NCBI GenBank assembly: GCA_944322785.1
Contig: CALUPW010000004.1
Span: 124,001 to 188,000 of the forward strand
Length of the DNA: 64,000 nucleotides
DNA from: Candidatus Gastranaerophilales bacterium
GTDB lineage: Bacteria; Cyanobacteriota; Vampirovibrionia; Gastranaerophilales; Gastranaerophilaceae
Reading direction: 5' to 3'
Part shown: piece after piece, positions 44,866-52,871 of the stretch
Numbering within the stretch: position 1 is the first letter of the stretch
How the letters are laid out: every line of letters starts with the position of its first letter
The notes under the pieces: generated by a model
Told to the model about the DNA's origin: nothing
The model's input: only the letters and a program-made list of their open reading frames with translations
Database searches by the model: none
Position numbers and translations under genes: made by a program

Positions 44866-46050
44866 ATGAAGTTTCAGGAAATTAAAAACAACATTTTTTA
44901 CTGTGGACTTAACGACTGTGACAGAAGAATTTTTGATGAACTTATCCCGCTTGAGCACGGAACAAGTTATAATTCATACCTTGTAAAAGGCAGTGAAAAA
45001 ACAGCAATCATTGACACTATGTACCCGCCGAAAACAAATGAATATTTAAAAAGACTTTCTGAAAATCAGATAGGAAAACTTGATTACATAATAGCAAACC
45101 ACGGGGAGCAGGATCATTCAGGTTCAATTCCTGCATTGTTGGAAAAATATCCGAATGCAATTGTTGTGACAAATTCAAAATGTGCTGAAAACATAAAAAA
45201 CATGCTGCATGTTCCCGCTGAGAAAATACGGGAAATCAAAGACGGTGAAGAAATTTCTCTTGGTGATAAAACTCTAAAATTTATTTTTGCGCCCGGAGTT
45301 CACTGGCCTGACACAATGTTTACTTATATAAAAGAGGACAACGTAATTTGTACATGTGACTTTTTAGGCGCACACTATACTTTTTCCGACGTTTTTGCGG
45401 TTGAAAGCAAGGAATTGGAAAAAAGTGCAAAAAGATATTATGCAGAAATTATGATGCCGTTTAGAATGATGTGCCAGAAATATACTAAAATGATTAAAGA
45501 TATGAATGTTGATATGATTTTACCGAGCCACGGGCCGGTTTATAAAAATCCTTCCTTCATTCTTGATTTGTATGAAGACTGGACATCCGATAAACCGAAA
45601 AATCTGGTTGTTCTGCCTTATGTATCTATGTACAACAGCACAAAGGAAATGATTGACAGACTGGCTGAAAAATTAAATAAGGAAGGTGTTGAAACATTCA
45701 AGTTTGATATAGTAGATGATGATTTAGGCGATCTTGCTATGGCTCTTGTGGATGCAGCAACGATAGTTATGGGAACATCAATGGTTCTTGCGGGGCCTCA
45801 CCCGATGGCTGTTAATGTTGCCTATCTTGCATCAGTTTTAAGACCTAAGGCAAAATTTGCATCTCTTATCGGTTCCTACGGCTGGGGCGGCAAACTTTTT
45901 GATGTAATCGTCAATTTGCTTGCACCTTTAAAACTTGACTTAATTGAGCCTATACAAATAAAAGGCAAACCGACTGAGTACGATTTTCAAAAAGTCGATT
46001 TGATGGCAAAAGCTATAGTTGAAAAACATAAATCAATCGGTTTGGTATAA
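44866..46050 (+). CDS. fprA: flavodiiron protein (oxygen/NO reductase)
   Basis: This 394-aa enzyme reduces O2 to water, or NO to N2O, using electrons from rubredoxin. The beta-lactamase-like domain has the diiron ligands in NHGEQDHSG (HxExDH), VHWPDT, CDFLGAH and LPSHGPVY. The C-terminal flavodoxin domain begins near residue 255 (YVSMYNSTKEMIDRL) and binds FMN; GSYGWGGKL is typical. No fused rubredoxin domain is present, matching the separate rubredoxin gene upstream. AAAGGAGAAAATAA is the ribosome site. Confidence 0.97.
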   Translation: MKFQEIKNNIFYCGLNDCDRRIFDELIPLEHGTSYNSYLVKGSEKTAIIDTMYPPKTNEYLKRLSENQIGKLDYIIANHGEQDHSGSIPALLEKYPNAIVVTNSKCAENIKNMLHVPAEKIREIKDGEEISLGDKTLKFIFAPGVHWPDTMFTYIKEDNVICTCDFLGAHYTFSDVFAVESKELEKSAKRYYAEIMMPFRMMCQKYTKMIKDMNVDMILPSHGPVYKNPSFILDLYEDWTSDKPKNLVVLPYVSMYNSTKEMIDRLAEKLNKEGVETFKFDIVDDDLGDLAMALVDAATIVMGTSMVLAGPHPMAVNVAYLASVLRPKAKFASLIGSYGWGGKLFDVIVNLLAPLKLDLIEPIQIKGKPTEYDFQKVDLMAKAIVEKHKSIGLV

Positions 46051-46057
46051 AAAAGTT

Positions 46058-46086
46058 AAGGTCGGTTTTAAAACCGACCTTTTTTA
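46058..46086. terminator. bidirectional terminator, flavodiiron gene / TPR gene
   Basis: AAGGTCGGTTTT and its exact complement form a 24-bp perfect palindrome followed by T on both sides. The stop codon of the minus-strand TPR gene (46068-46070) lies at the palindrome centre. Confidence 0.9.
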
Positions 46087-47048
46087 ATATCTTTGAACCA
46101 TTCAGAATACTTGTGAAGTTTCCAATTTGCTCTAGCTCTTAATTGATAGTAAGTTTTTTCTCTGTTGCGGGATGGTAAGCATTTTCCTTTAATTTTTTCG
46201 CATAATTTGGGATTATATTCAACAAATAAGTCAAGATTTTCAATAACTTTTTTGTAATTTTTTAATTCATAATAACATAAGGCTTTGCCATAATAATGAG
46301 CGTAGCCAAAGTCATCTTTTTGAGGGTATTTATCATAAGTTTTTAGGGCTTTTTCGTATTGTCCGTCACTAAAATAAACTCCAGCAAGTTTTAGTCCTAT
46401 TTGTGCAGACGCACCATTTAATTCAATCGCTTTTTCATAATCAGAAATCATTTGATGAAATTTTTCTTTAAATAATTTGTCAAATTTATCTTGTTCGGAT
46501 GTATTATAACTGATGCCATTCATACTCATACCTATAGCATCTGCTCTTTTTTCGTAAACCTCTTTCAAGTCTGGCTTGAGTTCTATTACTTTTGAATAAT
46601 CCTTTACGGCTGAATTAAAACCAGAACAAAAAGATTGTTCATCATCTTCAAACATAGAAATCGTTGGCTTATTTTGAAGATTTGCACGTTCATAATAAAG
46701 TTTGTAATTATTAGGATTTTGTTTGATTTTTTCATTCAAATTATTCAATTTGGTAAGACAATCAACAGCTTCATCCTTATCTTCTGAATATGGTTCATTT
46801 TTAGAATGAATAAGTTTTCTTATACTTTCACGTGTTTTCATATCCTCAAGAGAATTTTTAACATCACCGTTTTTAAATCTGCTAACAGCTCTTATGTATA
46901 AAACTCTGTCAAGTTCGGTGTACGCATTTGCAAGCTTTTGTGAATCAGGAAGATGTTCTTTTTTTAAGTTGTTAAAAACTATAAAAGAAATGAAAATAAT
47001 AAAGACTGTAATAGAACCTGCAAGAAACCAGAATATATTTTTTTTCAT
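46068..47048 (-). CDS. membrane-anchored TPR protein
   Basis: A 326-aa protein with an N-terminal membrane helix (IFWFLAGSITVFIIFISFIVF). Its soluble domain contains several TPR-like units, for example NGDVKNSLEDM, KDYSKVIELKPDLKEVYEKRAD, and GQYEKALKTYDKYPQ (residues about 230-245), with KNYKKVIENLDLFVEYNPKL near the end. Part of each unit looks degenerate. It probably acts as a periplasmic or cytosolic scaffold. No catalytic features are seen. It lies alone between two terminators. Confidence 0.8.
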   Translation of the reverse strand: MKKNIFWFLAGSITVFIIFISFIVFNNLKKEHLPDSQKLANAYTELDRVLYIRAVSRFKNGDVKNSLEDMKTRESIRKLIHSKNEPYSEDKDEAVDCLTKLNNLNEKIKQNPNNYKLYYERANLQNKPTISMFEDDEQSFCSGFNSAVKDYSKVIELKPDLKEVYEKRADAIGMSMNGISYNTSEQDKFDKLFKEKFHQMISDYEKAIELNGASAQIGLKLAGVYFSDGQYEKALKTYDKYPQKDDFGYAHYYGKALCYYELKNYKKVIENLDLFVEYNPKLCEKIKGKCLPSRNREKTYYQLRARANWKLHKYSEWFKDIKKGRF

Positions 47049-47064
47049 TATTACTCCTCATATT

Positions 47065-47096
47065 GAAAAAAGGACGGCAATTAAATTGCCGTCCTT
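47065..47096 (-). terminator. rho-independent terminator of thrS
   Basis: AAGGACGGCAATT and AATTGCCGTCCTT around a single A, with a run of A on the plus-strand left side (T run for minus-strand RNA). It lies 12 nt beyond the thrS stop. Confidence 0.9.
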
Positions 47097-47107
47097 CAAT
47101 AATAAAT

Positions 47108-48913
47108 TTATGCTTTTACAAGCTCTTTAGCAAAAGATTCGGATTTACGAGCTTTGATTTCATCTTCAATTTTTGAGATAAATTGATCAACACCCATAAC
47201 TCCTACCTGTCCGATACCACGGGCACGAACAGCAACGGAATTTGAGTCAATTTCCTTATCGCCGATAACGACAACATACGGAATTTTCTTATCCTGCAAG
47301 CTTTCACGAATTTTATAATTCATACTTTCGGATCTGTCGTCAAGTTTTGCACGGATACCTGCAGCACGCATTTTTTTGTAAACTTCCGCTGCAAAGTCTG
47401 CATGTTTTTCGTTGGAAATCGGAACAATCGCAACCTGAGTCGGCGCAAGCCATGTTGGGAAAGCCCCCGCAAAGTGTTCGATTAATATACCGTGGAATCT
47501 TTCCATTGAACCGAAAATTACACGGTGAAGCATTACCGGAGTTTTCATCGAACCGTCTTTGTCCTGATATTTGATACCGAATCTTTCCGGCAGGTTGAAA
47601 TCAAGCTGAATCGTTGCACACTGCCATGTTCTTCCGATTGCGTCTTTAACTTTAAAGTCGATTTTCGGCCCGTAAAATGCTCCGTCGCCTTCGTTGATAT
47701 CATATTTCATCCCACGTCTGTCCATGGCTTCTTTTAAACCTGCTTCCGCTCTGTCCCAGTTTTCGATTTCACCGACAAAACTTTCCGGTCTTGTTGAAAG
47801 CTCAACTTCAAATGACATGTTGAATAAAGCCATTGTATCGGCAACAAAATCTATAATTTCATTGATTTCATCGACCAGTTGTTCAGGTGTACAGAATACG
47901 TGGGCATCATCCTGAGTGAACCCTTGAACACGGGTTAAACCTGCCAGTGCGCCTGATTTTTCTTTTCTGTAAACCGTTCCCAATTCAGCCATTCTTAAAG
48001 GCAATGAACGGTAAGAATACCTGTTTGCCTGATAGATTAATATATGGAAAGGACAGTTCATCGGTTTTAAGATATATTGTTCATCTGAATCTTCATCCTT
48101 TTGAATAAAGAACATATTGTCACGATAGTGATCAGCATGCCCTGAAATTTCCCACAGTTTGGATTTTGCAATGTGAGGAGTGTTAACGATTACATAACCG
48201 CGTTTTCTGTGTTCTGTTCTCCAGTAATTTTCGATTTCCTCACGTACAATCGCAAGATTCGGATGCCAAAGAACAAGTCCGCCGCCCAATTCTTCTCTTG
48301 TAGAGAACAAATCAAGCTGGGTTCCGAGTTTTCTGTGGTCACGTTTTTCTGCTTCTTCAAGAAACGTCAGGTATGCTTGCAAATCTTCTTTATTCCAGAA
48401 TGCGGTTGCATAAATTCTTTGAAGCATTTTATTTTTTTCATTCCCCCGCCAGTATGCACCTGCAACTTTTAATAATTTTATTGCATTTGCTTTTATAAAC
48501 GAGGTGTTCGGAATATGCGGCCCTGCACAGAGGTCGTTAAATAAAACATTGCCGTCTTTATCTTTTGTCAGATAAAGTGTCGGATTGTCGTTTTTGTGTT
48601 CTTCCAGAAGTTCTGCTTTGTAGATTTCGCCTTCTTCTTTAAACTCTTTAATTTGTTTTTCAACATCAGGGATTACATATTTTTCAAACGTAAGATTTTG
48701 TTTGATAATATTTTTCATTTCTTCTTCGATTTTAACCAGATCGTCCTGCGTAAAAGCATGCCCGTCAGTCAAATCAAAATCGTAATAGAAACCGTTTTCA
48801 ACAGCAGGTCCGATTGCCAACTTTGCAGACGGAAACAGCTTTTGAACGGCCTGCGCCATGATGTGAGAACATGAGTGTCTCAAAGTGTGTAAAGTTTCAT
48901 TGTTTTTTTCCAT
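47108..48913 (-). CDS. thrS: threonyl-tRNA synthetase lacking the TGS domain
   Basis: ThrRS charges tRNA-Thr. The protein starts directly with the editing-domain region: HSCSHIMAQAVQKLFP (HxxxH, residues about 13-17), ENGFYYDFD and LCAGPHIPNTSFIKA. The class II catalytic core carries MNCPFHILIYQ with the zinc Cys, RVQGFTQDDAHVFC, and the anticodon-binding end with AGIRAKLDDR. At 601 aa it is about 40 residues shorter than the E. coli type because the N-terminal TGS domain is missing. Cyanobacterial enzymes also begin this way. AAAGGAAAAATG is the start context. No T-box is apparent. Confidence 0.97.
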   Translation of the reverse strand: MEKNNETLHTLRHSCSHIMAQAVQKLFPSAKLAIGPAVENGFYYDFDLTDGHAFTQDDLVKIEEEMKNIIKQNLTFEKYVIPDVEKQIKEFKEEGEIYKAELLEEHKNDNPTLYLTKDKDGNVLFNDLCAGPHIPNTSFIKANAIKLLKVAGAYWRGNEKNKMLQRIYATAFWNKEDLQAYLTFLEEAEKRDHRKLGTQLDLFSTREELGGGLVLWHPNLAIVREEIENYWRTEHRKRGYVIVNTPHIAKSKLWEISGHADHYRDNMFFIQKDEDSDEQYILKPMNCPFHILIYQANRYSYRSLPLRMAELGTVYRKEKSGALAGLTRVQGFTQDDAHVFCTPEQLVDEINEIIDFVADTMALFNMSFEVELSTRPESFVGEIENWDRAEAGLKEAMDRRGMKYDINEGDGAFYGPKIDFKVKDAIGRTWQCATIQLDFNLPERFGIKYQDKDGSMKTPVMLHRVIFGSMERFHGILIEHFAGAFPTWLAPTQVAIVPISNEKHADFAAEVYKKMRAAGIRAKLDDRSESMNYKIRESLQDKKIPYVVVIGDKEIDSNSVAVRARGIGQVGVMGVDQFISKIEDEIKARKSESFAKELVKA

Positions 48914-49018
48914 TTTTCCTTTATCCTTTCTATTTCAATCGAAAACCCTCGAAAGAAATCTAAGGGGCGGATCCCCCAAACTAACTACAATAAAAATTTT
49001 ACCACTCACAAACTTTTA

Positions 49019-49999
49019 TTACAAGAAAATACGCTTATTTATTATGTTTTTTCTGGGACAATAAAAATCCATACCCAGTATTGTTATTTGTTTTGTGAAT
49101 TTGTCCTTATTTCTTACTCTAAATAACCACTGTACAACGAATTTACAAACCCGTCCGATATATAATTTTAAAAACTCCAATTTGTAATCGGTTTTGAAAC
49201 AGAGGGGCAGAGTACAAAAAACAAAATCCCTTTTTTCAGGAGAAACATAATGAAGAATATACGCACCTTTAATCAGTTCATAAAAGTCTTTTTTCAAAAA
49301 ATTACATTGTACATTCCATTTGTCGTCAATTGTTTTAATTGCATCTTTAAAATACAGATTTAAAACATCTTGATCATACCAGACTAATTGCTCCTTATAC
49401 TGTTCAATAAAATCAAAAACTTTTCCGGTAAAGTTGATTTCACGAAGTTTATCAAGATCCATAACCAATACTCCGGCATTATAATAGTTACACAAATTTA
49501 AACGTTTCCTTTCCACTTCTTCATGATAATCTTTTACAATTCCCAGACAACAGCCGCTAAGATCTGTATCGCACAACTCTTTTAAAGAGTGTTTTACCTC
49601 AATATCGCAATCAAGATAAATTACTCTGTCAAGAGATGAAAGCAAATCCGGAATCATTAGCCTGTAATAGGATGCAAGCGTTATATAAGTTGAACTGCTT
49701 AGCGGACACTTTTTAAAGACTTCATCGTCCATTTTTATAAACTGAATTTCAAACGGTGCAATACGTTTTAAATTAAGGATTTTTTCTTTGTCTTTCTCCG
49801 TAATACCGCCATCAAGAATATAAAAACATAAATCATCCTCAGGATTTTTAGAAGTTAAAACAGTTGCAATTGAAAGCGCAAGATATTTGGCATAATTTTT
49901 GTCGCTTGAATAGCAGATATTAATTTTTGTTCCGTTTTTCACCTTGCAGGAAGGCGCAACACCGTTGCCCCCCCCCCTGTTAAATTCAGTTATAGTCAT
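49019..49999 (-). CDS. GT8-family glycosyltransferase with in-frame G-tract leader
   Basis: A cytosolic glycosyltransferase of family 8 (LPS galactosyl/glucosyltransferase type). From the ATG at 49999 (preceded by AGGTGGG) the first 19 residues, MTITEFNRGGGNGVAPSCK, form the G-tract leader. The catalytic domain begins at INICYSSDKNYAKYLALSI. The metal-binding DxD is D130-C131-D132 in IYLDCDIEV. YNAGVLVMDLDKLREINF, WYDQDVLN and HYVSPEKR follow in GT8 order. It is probably involved in surface polysaccharide, given its family. The 10-G tract keeps the frame open in this assembly, unlike the two pilin-like copies. Confidence 0.9.
   Translation of the reverse strand: MTITEFNRGGGNGVAPSCKVKNGTKINICYSSDKNYAKYLALSIATVLTSKNPEDDLCFYILDGGITEKDKEKILNLKRIAPFEIQFIKMDDEVFKKCPLSSSTYITLASYYRLMIPDLLSSLDRVIYLDCDIEVKHSLKELCDTDLSGCCLGIVKDYHEEVERKRLNLCNYYNAGVLVMDLDKLREINFTGKVFDFIEQYKEQLVWYDQDVLNLYFKDAIKTIDDKWNVQCNFLKKDFYELIKGAYILHYVSPEKRDFVFCTLPLCFKTDYKLEFLKLYIGRVCKFVVQWLFRVRNKDKFTKQITILGMDFYCPRKNIINKRIFL
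49968..49977 (-). repeat. G tract, 10 nt (leader copy C)
   Basis: Ten C on the plus strand within codons 8-11 of the GT8 gene (Arg-Gly-Gly-Gly). The flanks match copies A and B: ACTATAACTGAATTTA before and CAAC after. Gain or loss of one or two G would truncate the enzyme near its start. Confidence 0.9.
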
Positions 50000-50170
50000 A
50001 CTTCCCACCTATTTACATTTTTGTATCAACATATTAAATTATATCATGCTAATTTATAAATAATATTTAATAATAAGTTAACTTTACAAAAAGTAACAGG
50101 ATTTATCTGAAGTTTTTATGTTTATTGTAGTATAATTGATATGTTATTTAAAAATGGAAAAGAGGTTTAA

Positions 50171-50515
50171 ATGAATACAGCAACACTTGTAGGCAGAGTC
50201 GGCAGAGATGCTGAAATAAGATATTTTGAATCCGGAAAAGTTAAAGCGCAGTTTTCAATTGCAGTAAACCGCTGGGATTCAAAAACAAAATCAGAGGTAA
50301 CTGACTGGTTTAACATTGATGTTTGGGACAAACTCGCGGAATTTGCCGGCGAGTATGTAAAAAAAGGTATTCAGGTAGCGGTTGACGGACGCATCGGACA
50401 GAACAAATGGACTGATAAAGCTACCGGCAACGACAGAGAATCATTTTTTATTATTGCAAACAGTATAAGATTGTTAGGTTCAAAAAGAGACGCAAATAAT
50501 GATGCTAACTTCTAG
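50171..50515 (+). CDS. ssb: single-stranded DNA-binding protein
   Basis: A 114-aa OB-fold protein. The N-terminus NTATLVGRVGRDAEIRYFES is typical, followed by FSIAVNRWDS, DWFNIDVWDKLAEFAGEYVKKG and VDGRIGQNKW. The long Gly-rich linker and the acidic DDDIPF-type tip of canonical SSB are missing; the end is RDANNDANF. It may therefore be a short accessory SSB, or the interaction with SSB partners may differ. The next gene's ATG overlaps its last 17 nt, an unusual ssb neighbour. Confidence 0.92.
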   Translation: MNTATLVGRVGRDAEIRYFESGKVKAQFSIAVNRWDSKTKSEVTDWFNIDVWDKLAEFAGEYVKKGIQVAVDGRIGQNKWTDKATGNDRESFFIIANSIRLLGSKRDANNDANF

Positions 50516-51806
50516 TATAACGGGAATTATTGCTGATGATTTGACAGGCGCAAACGATACAGCGCTGCAATTTCATATTCACGGCGCAAACACGCAGATA
50601 TTATTGAACAGTGAAGTTGACCCGCTGAATGTAAAAAGCGCACAAACATGGGCACTTTCAACAGAAACAAGAAATGAAACCCCTGAAAATGCCTACCACC
50701 GTGTTAAAGAAGCTGCTCAGGTGCTTGTTGAAAAACTTAAACCGGATTATTTTTACAAAAAGATAGATTCGACAATAAGGGGCAATATTGCAATTGAAGT
50801 TCTTGCAATGCTGGAAGTTCTTGAGTGGGACGCCTCGGTTATAATTCCGGCATTTCCTTCAGAAGGCAGAGTTACAATCGGAGGATACCATCTGTTAAAA
50901 GGGATTCCGATAGAACGTACGGAAATGGCACGGGATCCGCATTCACCAATTCGGGAATCCCACCTGCCGACACTTTTAAAAAGCCAGCTTGATGAAAGCT
51001 ATGAACATCTTGTGGGTTCTATTGAATTGAAAACGGTTATGAAAGGTGCCGGCCCTATTTTAAAAGCTCTCAATGAACTTATTAAAGCCGGTAAAAAGTT
51101 GATTGTTGTTGATGCTGTTTCCACAACCGATATTGAACAGATTGTTCTTGCGATGAATAAATCCGAATATAATATTCTGCCGACAGGAACAGCTGCAATG
51201 GCGCAGGTATTAAGCGGAATATGGTACTCTGATATTGAACCTGTTCAAATAAACAAAACCATTCCGGAACTTCCTAAACTTATTGTATCTGGAAGTGCAA
51301 CCGAAATTACGGCAAAACAAATAAAAAGACTGGAAGAAAGCGACGAATTTGATAATACTCTGTTTATTGAAGTTGACCTGAAAAGTATTATCGGCTGGAA
51401 TTTTGAGGAAATTGAAGAACGTATTGTAAATAATCTTGTACAAAATAACATTGTTGTAGTTCACACTTCAAATTTGATTATGGACTTTGACGGATTTTCC
51501 GAAGAACTTCTGGATGCGGATTTGACAAAACAAAGTCTGGCATGTCTTATTACGGATTATCTGGCAGAACTGACAAAACGGGTGACTGAACGTAAAGACT
51601 TTATTTTGATAACACTCGGCGGAGAAACTTCCTACAAATGCTGTGAGGCAATCGGGGCAACCCAGCTTCAAATTATTGATGAAATTGCTCCGGCTATTGC
51701 GCTGACCCTTGACCATAACGCCCAGTGGGTTATAACAAAATCAGGAAACCTCGGAGGCATTAATACTCTGATTGATATCTTAAAATATTTTGAACACCAC
51801 GAATAA
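50499..51806 (+). CDS. four-carbon acid sugar kinase family protein (DUF1537)
   Basis: This 435-aa protein belongs to the DUF1537/OtnK-DtnK kinase family, which phosphorylates D-erythronate, D-threonate or 3-oxo-tetronate. The N-terminal domain starts ITGIIADDLTGANDTALQ with the family DDxTGA motif and has KKIDSTIRGNIAIEVLAML. The C-terminal nucleotide-binding domain has LIVSGSATEITAKQI, LITLGGETSYKCCEAIGA and a terminal KSGNLGG segment. It lies 82 nt before pdxA. In other bacteria DUF1537 and PdxA2 form four-carbon acid sugar pathways, so this pair may do the same. The exact substrate is not readable. Confidence 0.9.
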   Translation: MMLTSSITGIIADDLTGANDTALQFHIHGANTQILLNSEVDPLNVKSAQTWALSTETRNETPENAYHRVKEAAQVLVEKLKPDYFYKKIDSTIRGNIAIEVLAMLEVLEWDASVIIPAFPSEGRVTIGGYHLLKGIPIERTEMARDPHSPIRESHLPTLLKSQLDESYEHLVGSIELKTVMKGAGPILKALNELIKAGKKLIVVDAVSTTDIEQIVLAMNKSEYNILPTGTAAMAQVLSGIWYSDIEPVQINKTIPELPKLIVSGSATEITAKQIKRLEESDEFDNTLFIEVDLKSIIGWNFEEIEERIVNNLVQNNIVVVHTSNLIMDFDGFSEELLDADLTKQSLACLITDYLAELTKRVTERKDFILITLGGETSYKCCEAIGATQLQIIDEIAPAIALTLDHNAQWVITKSGNLGGINTLIDILKYFEHHE

Positions 51807-51888
51807 TTTTTCAAAAAAAATCCTGTTTCAAATTGTTTAAAAACGGGCAAGATATCAAAATACGCAATTTAGTTTGGGAGATAGATTT

Positions 51889-52812
51889 ATGAAACGTATT
51901 GCAATTACAACAGGGGATCCTAACGGTATCGGCGCCGAAGTTACAATCAAAGCGCTTAATACTTTGCAGCTTCAAAAAGAACAAATTGTACTTATTTCAA
52001 ATAAAAAAATCCTTGATTTTTACGGGAATCTTGAAAAAGATTATGAAATTATTGAAATTCCGTACGAATCTGAAATTGAAGCAGGGAAAGCTACAGCTGC
52101 AGGCGGCGAGTTTTCATATCAAAGCCTTAAAAAAGCAATAGAAATAAAACCGGACGCCATTGTTACCGCACCGGTCGCAAAGAATGCGCTTTATATGGCA
52201 GGTCACAAATTTAGTGGACAAACAGAAATTCTTGAAAAATTTCTTAAACATGACAAACAAAAAGCTGAGATGCTTTTTGTTGCAAAAGATTTTAGAGTAA
52301 TGCTTTTGACCAGACACTGCCCGCTTAAAAAAATTAAAATTGACAAAAGAACTATTATCGAAAAAATTACAAATCTGCAGAAGTTTTTTCAAGAAAAATT
52401 AGGTATTGCAGCCCCTAAATTCGCATTATGCGGATTTAACCCGCATTCCGGCGAGGACGGAATTTTAGGCGGAGAAGAACTTGATATCTTAAATCCGACA
52501 GTAAAAGCCTTGCGCTCTAAAGGTGTTAATATAACTTATCCGCTTCCGGCAGATACTTTGTTTATTGATGCAGGGAAAAATTATCTTGAAAATAAAAAAA
52601 TTCCCTATGATTGTTATATTGCAAACTACCATGATCAGGGGCTGATTCCGATAAAAACCGTTGCTGGAGATGAAACAGTCAATATGACAATCGGACTTGA
52701 TATTATAAGAACTTCCCCCGGACATGGAACGGCTTTTGATATTGCAGGCAAAAATATCGCCCGTGAAGCAGGCATGATTGCGGCAATTAATCAGGTGCTT
52801 AAGTTTGTATAA
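51889..52812 (+). CDS. pdxA: 4-hydroxythreonine-4-phosphate dehydrogenase family protein (PdxA or PdxA2)
   Basis: PdxA oxidises 4-phosphohydroxy-L-threonine in pyridoxal phosphate synthesis; PdxA2 homologues decarboxylate 4-phosphoerythronate or threonate. The protein (307 aa from ATG 51889, supported by GGGAGATAG) has ITTGDPNGIGAEV, the metal-binding His residues in GHKFSGQTEIL, FNPHSGEDGILGGEE and YHDQGLIPIKTV, and TSPGHGTAFDIAG at the end. No pdxJ is visible. The adjacent DUF1537 kinase makes a catabolic role as likely as vitamin B6 synthesis. Confidence 0.92.
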   Translation: MKRIAITTGDPNGIGAEVTIKALNTLQLQKEQIVLISNKKILDFYGNLEKDYEIIEIPYESEIEAGKATAAGGEFSYQSLKKAIEIKPDAIVTAPVAKNALYMAGHKFSGQTEILEKFLKHDKQKAEMLFVAKDFRVMLLTRHCPLKKIKIDKRTIIEKITNLQKFFQEKLGIAAPKFALCGFNPHSGEDGILGGEELDILNPTVKALRSKGVNITYPLPADTLFIDAGKNYLENKKIPYDCYIANYHDQGLIPIKTVAGDETVNMTIGLDIIRTSPGHGTAFDIAGKNIAREAGMIAAINQVLKFV

Positions 52813-52822
52813 CGTATTAAAT

Positions 52823-52862
52823 AACAAAGCGCCGTCAGTTAACTGACGGCGCTTTGTTTTAT
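52823..52862. terminator. bidirectional terminator, pdxA / secF
   Basis: AACAAAGCGCCGTCAGTT followed by its exact complement gives a 36-bp perfect palindrome. It ends with TTTT on the plus side and lies between the convergent pdxA and secF stops. Confidence 0.92.
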
Positions 52863-52871
52863 TTAGGAAAA

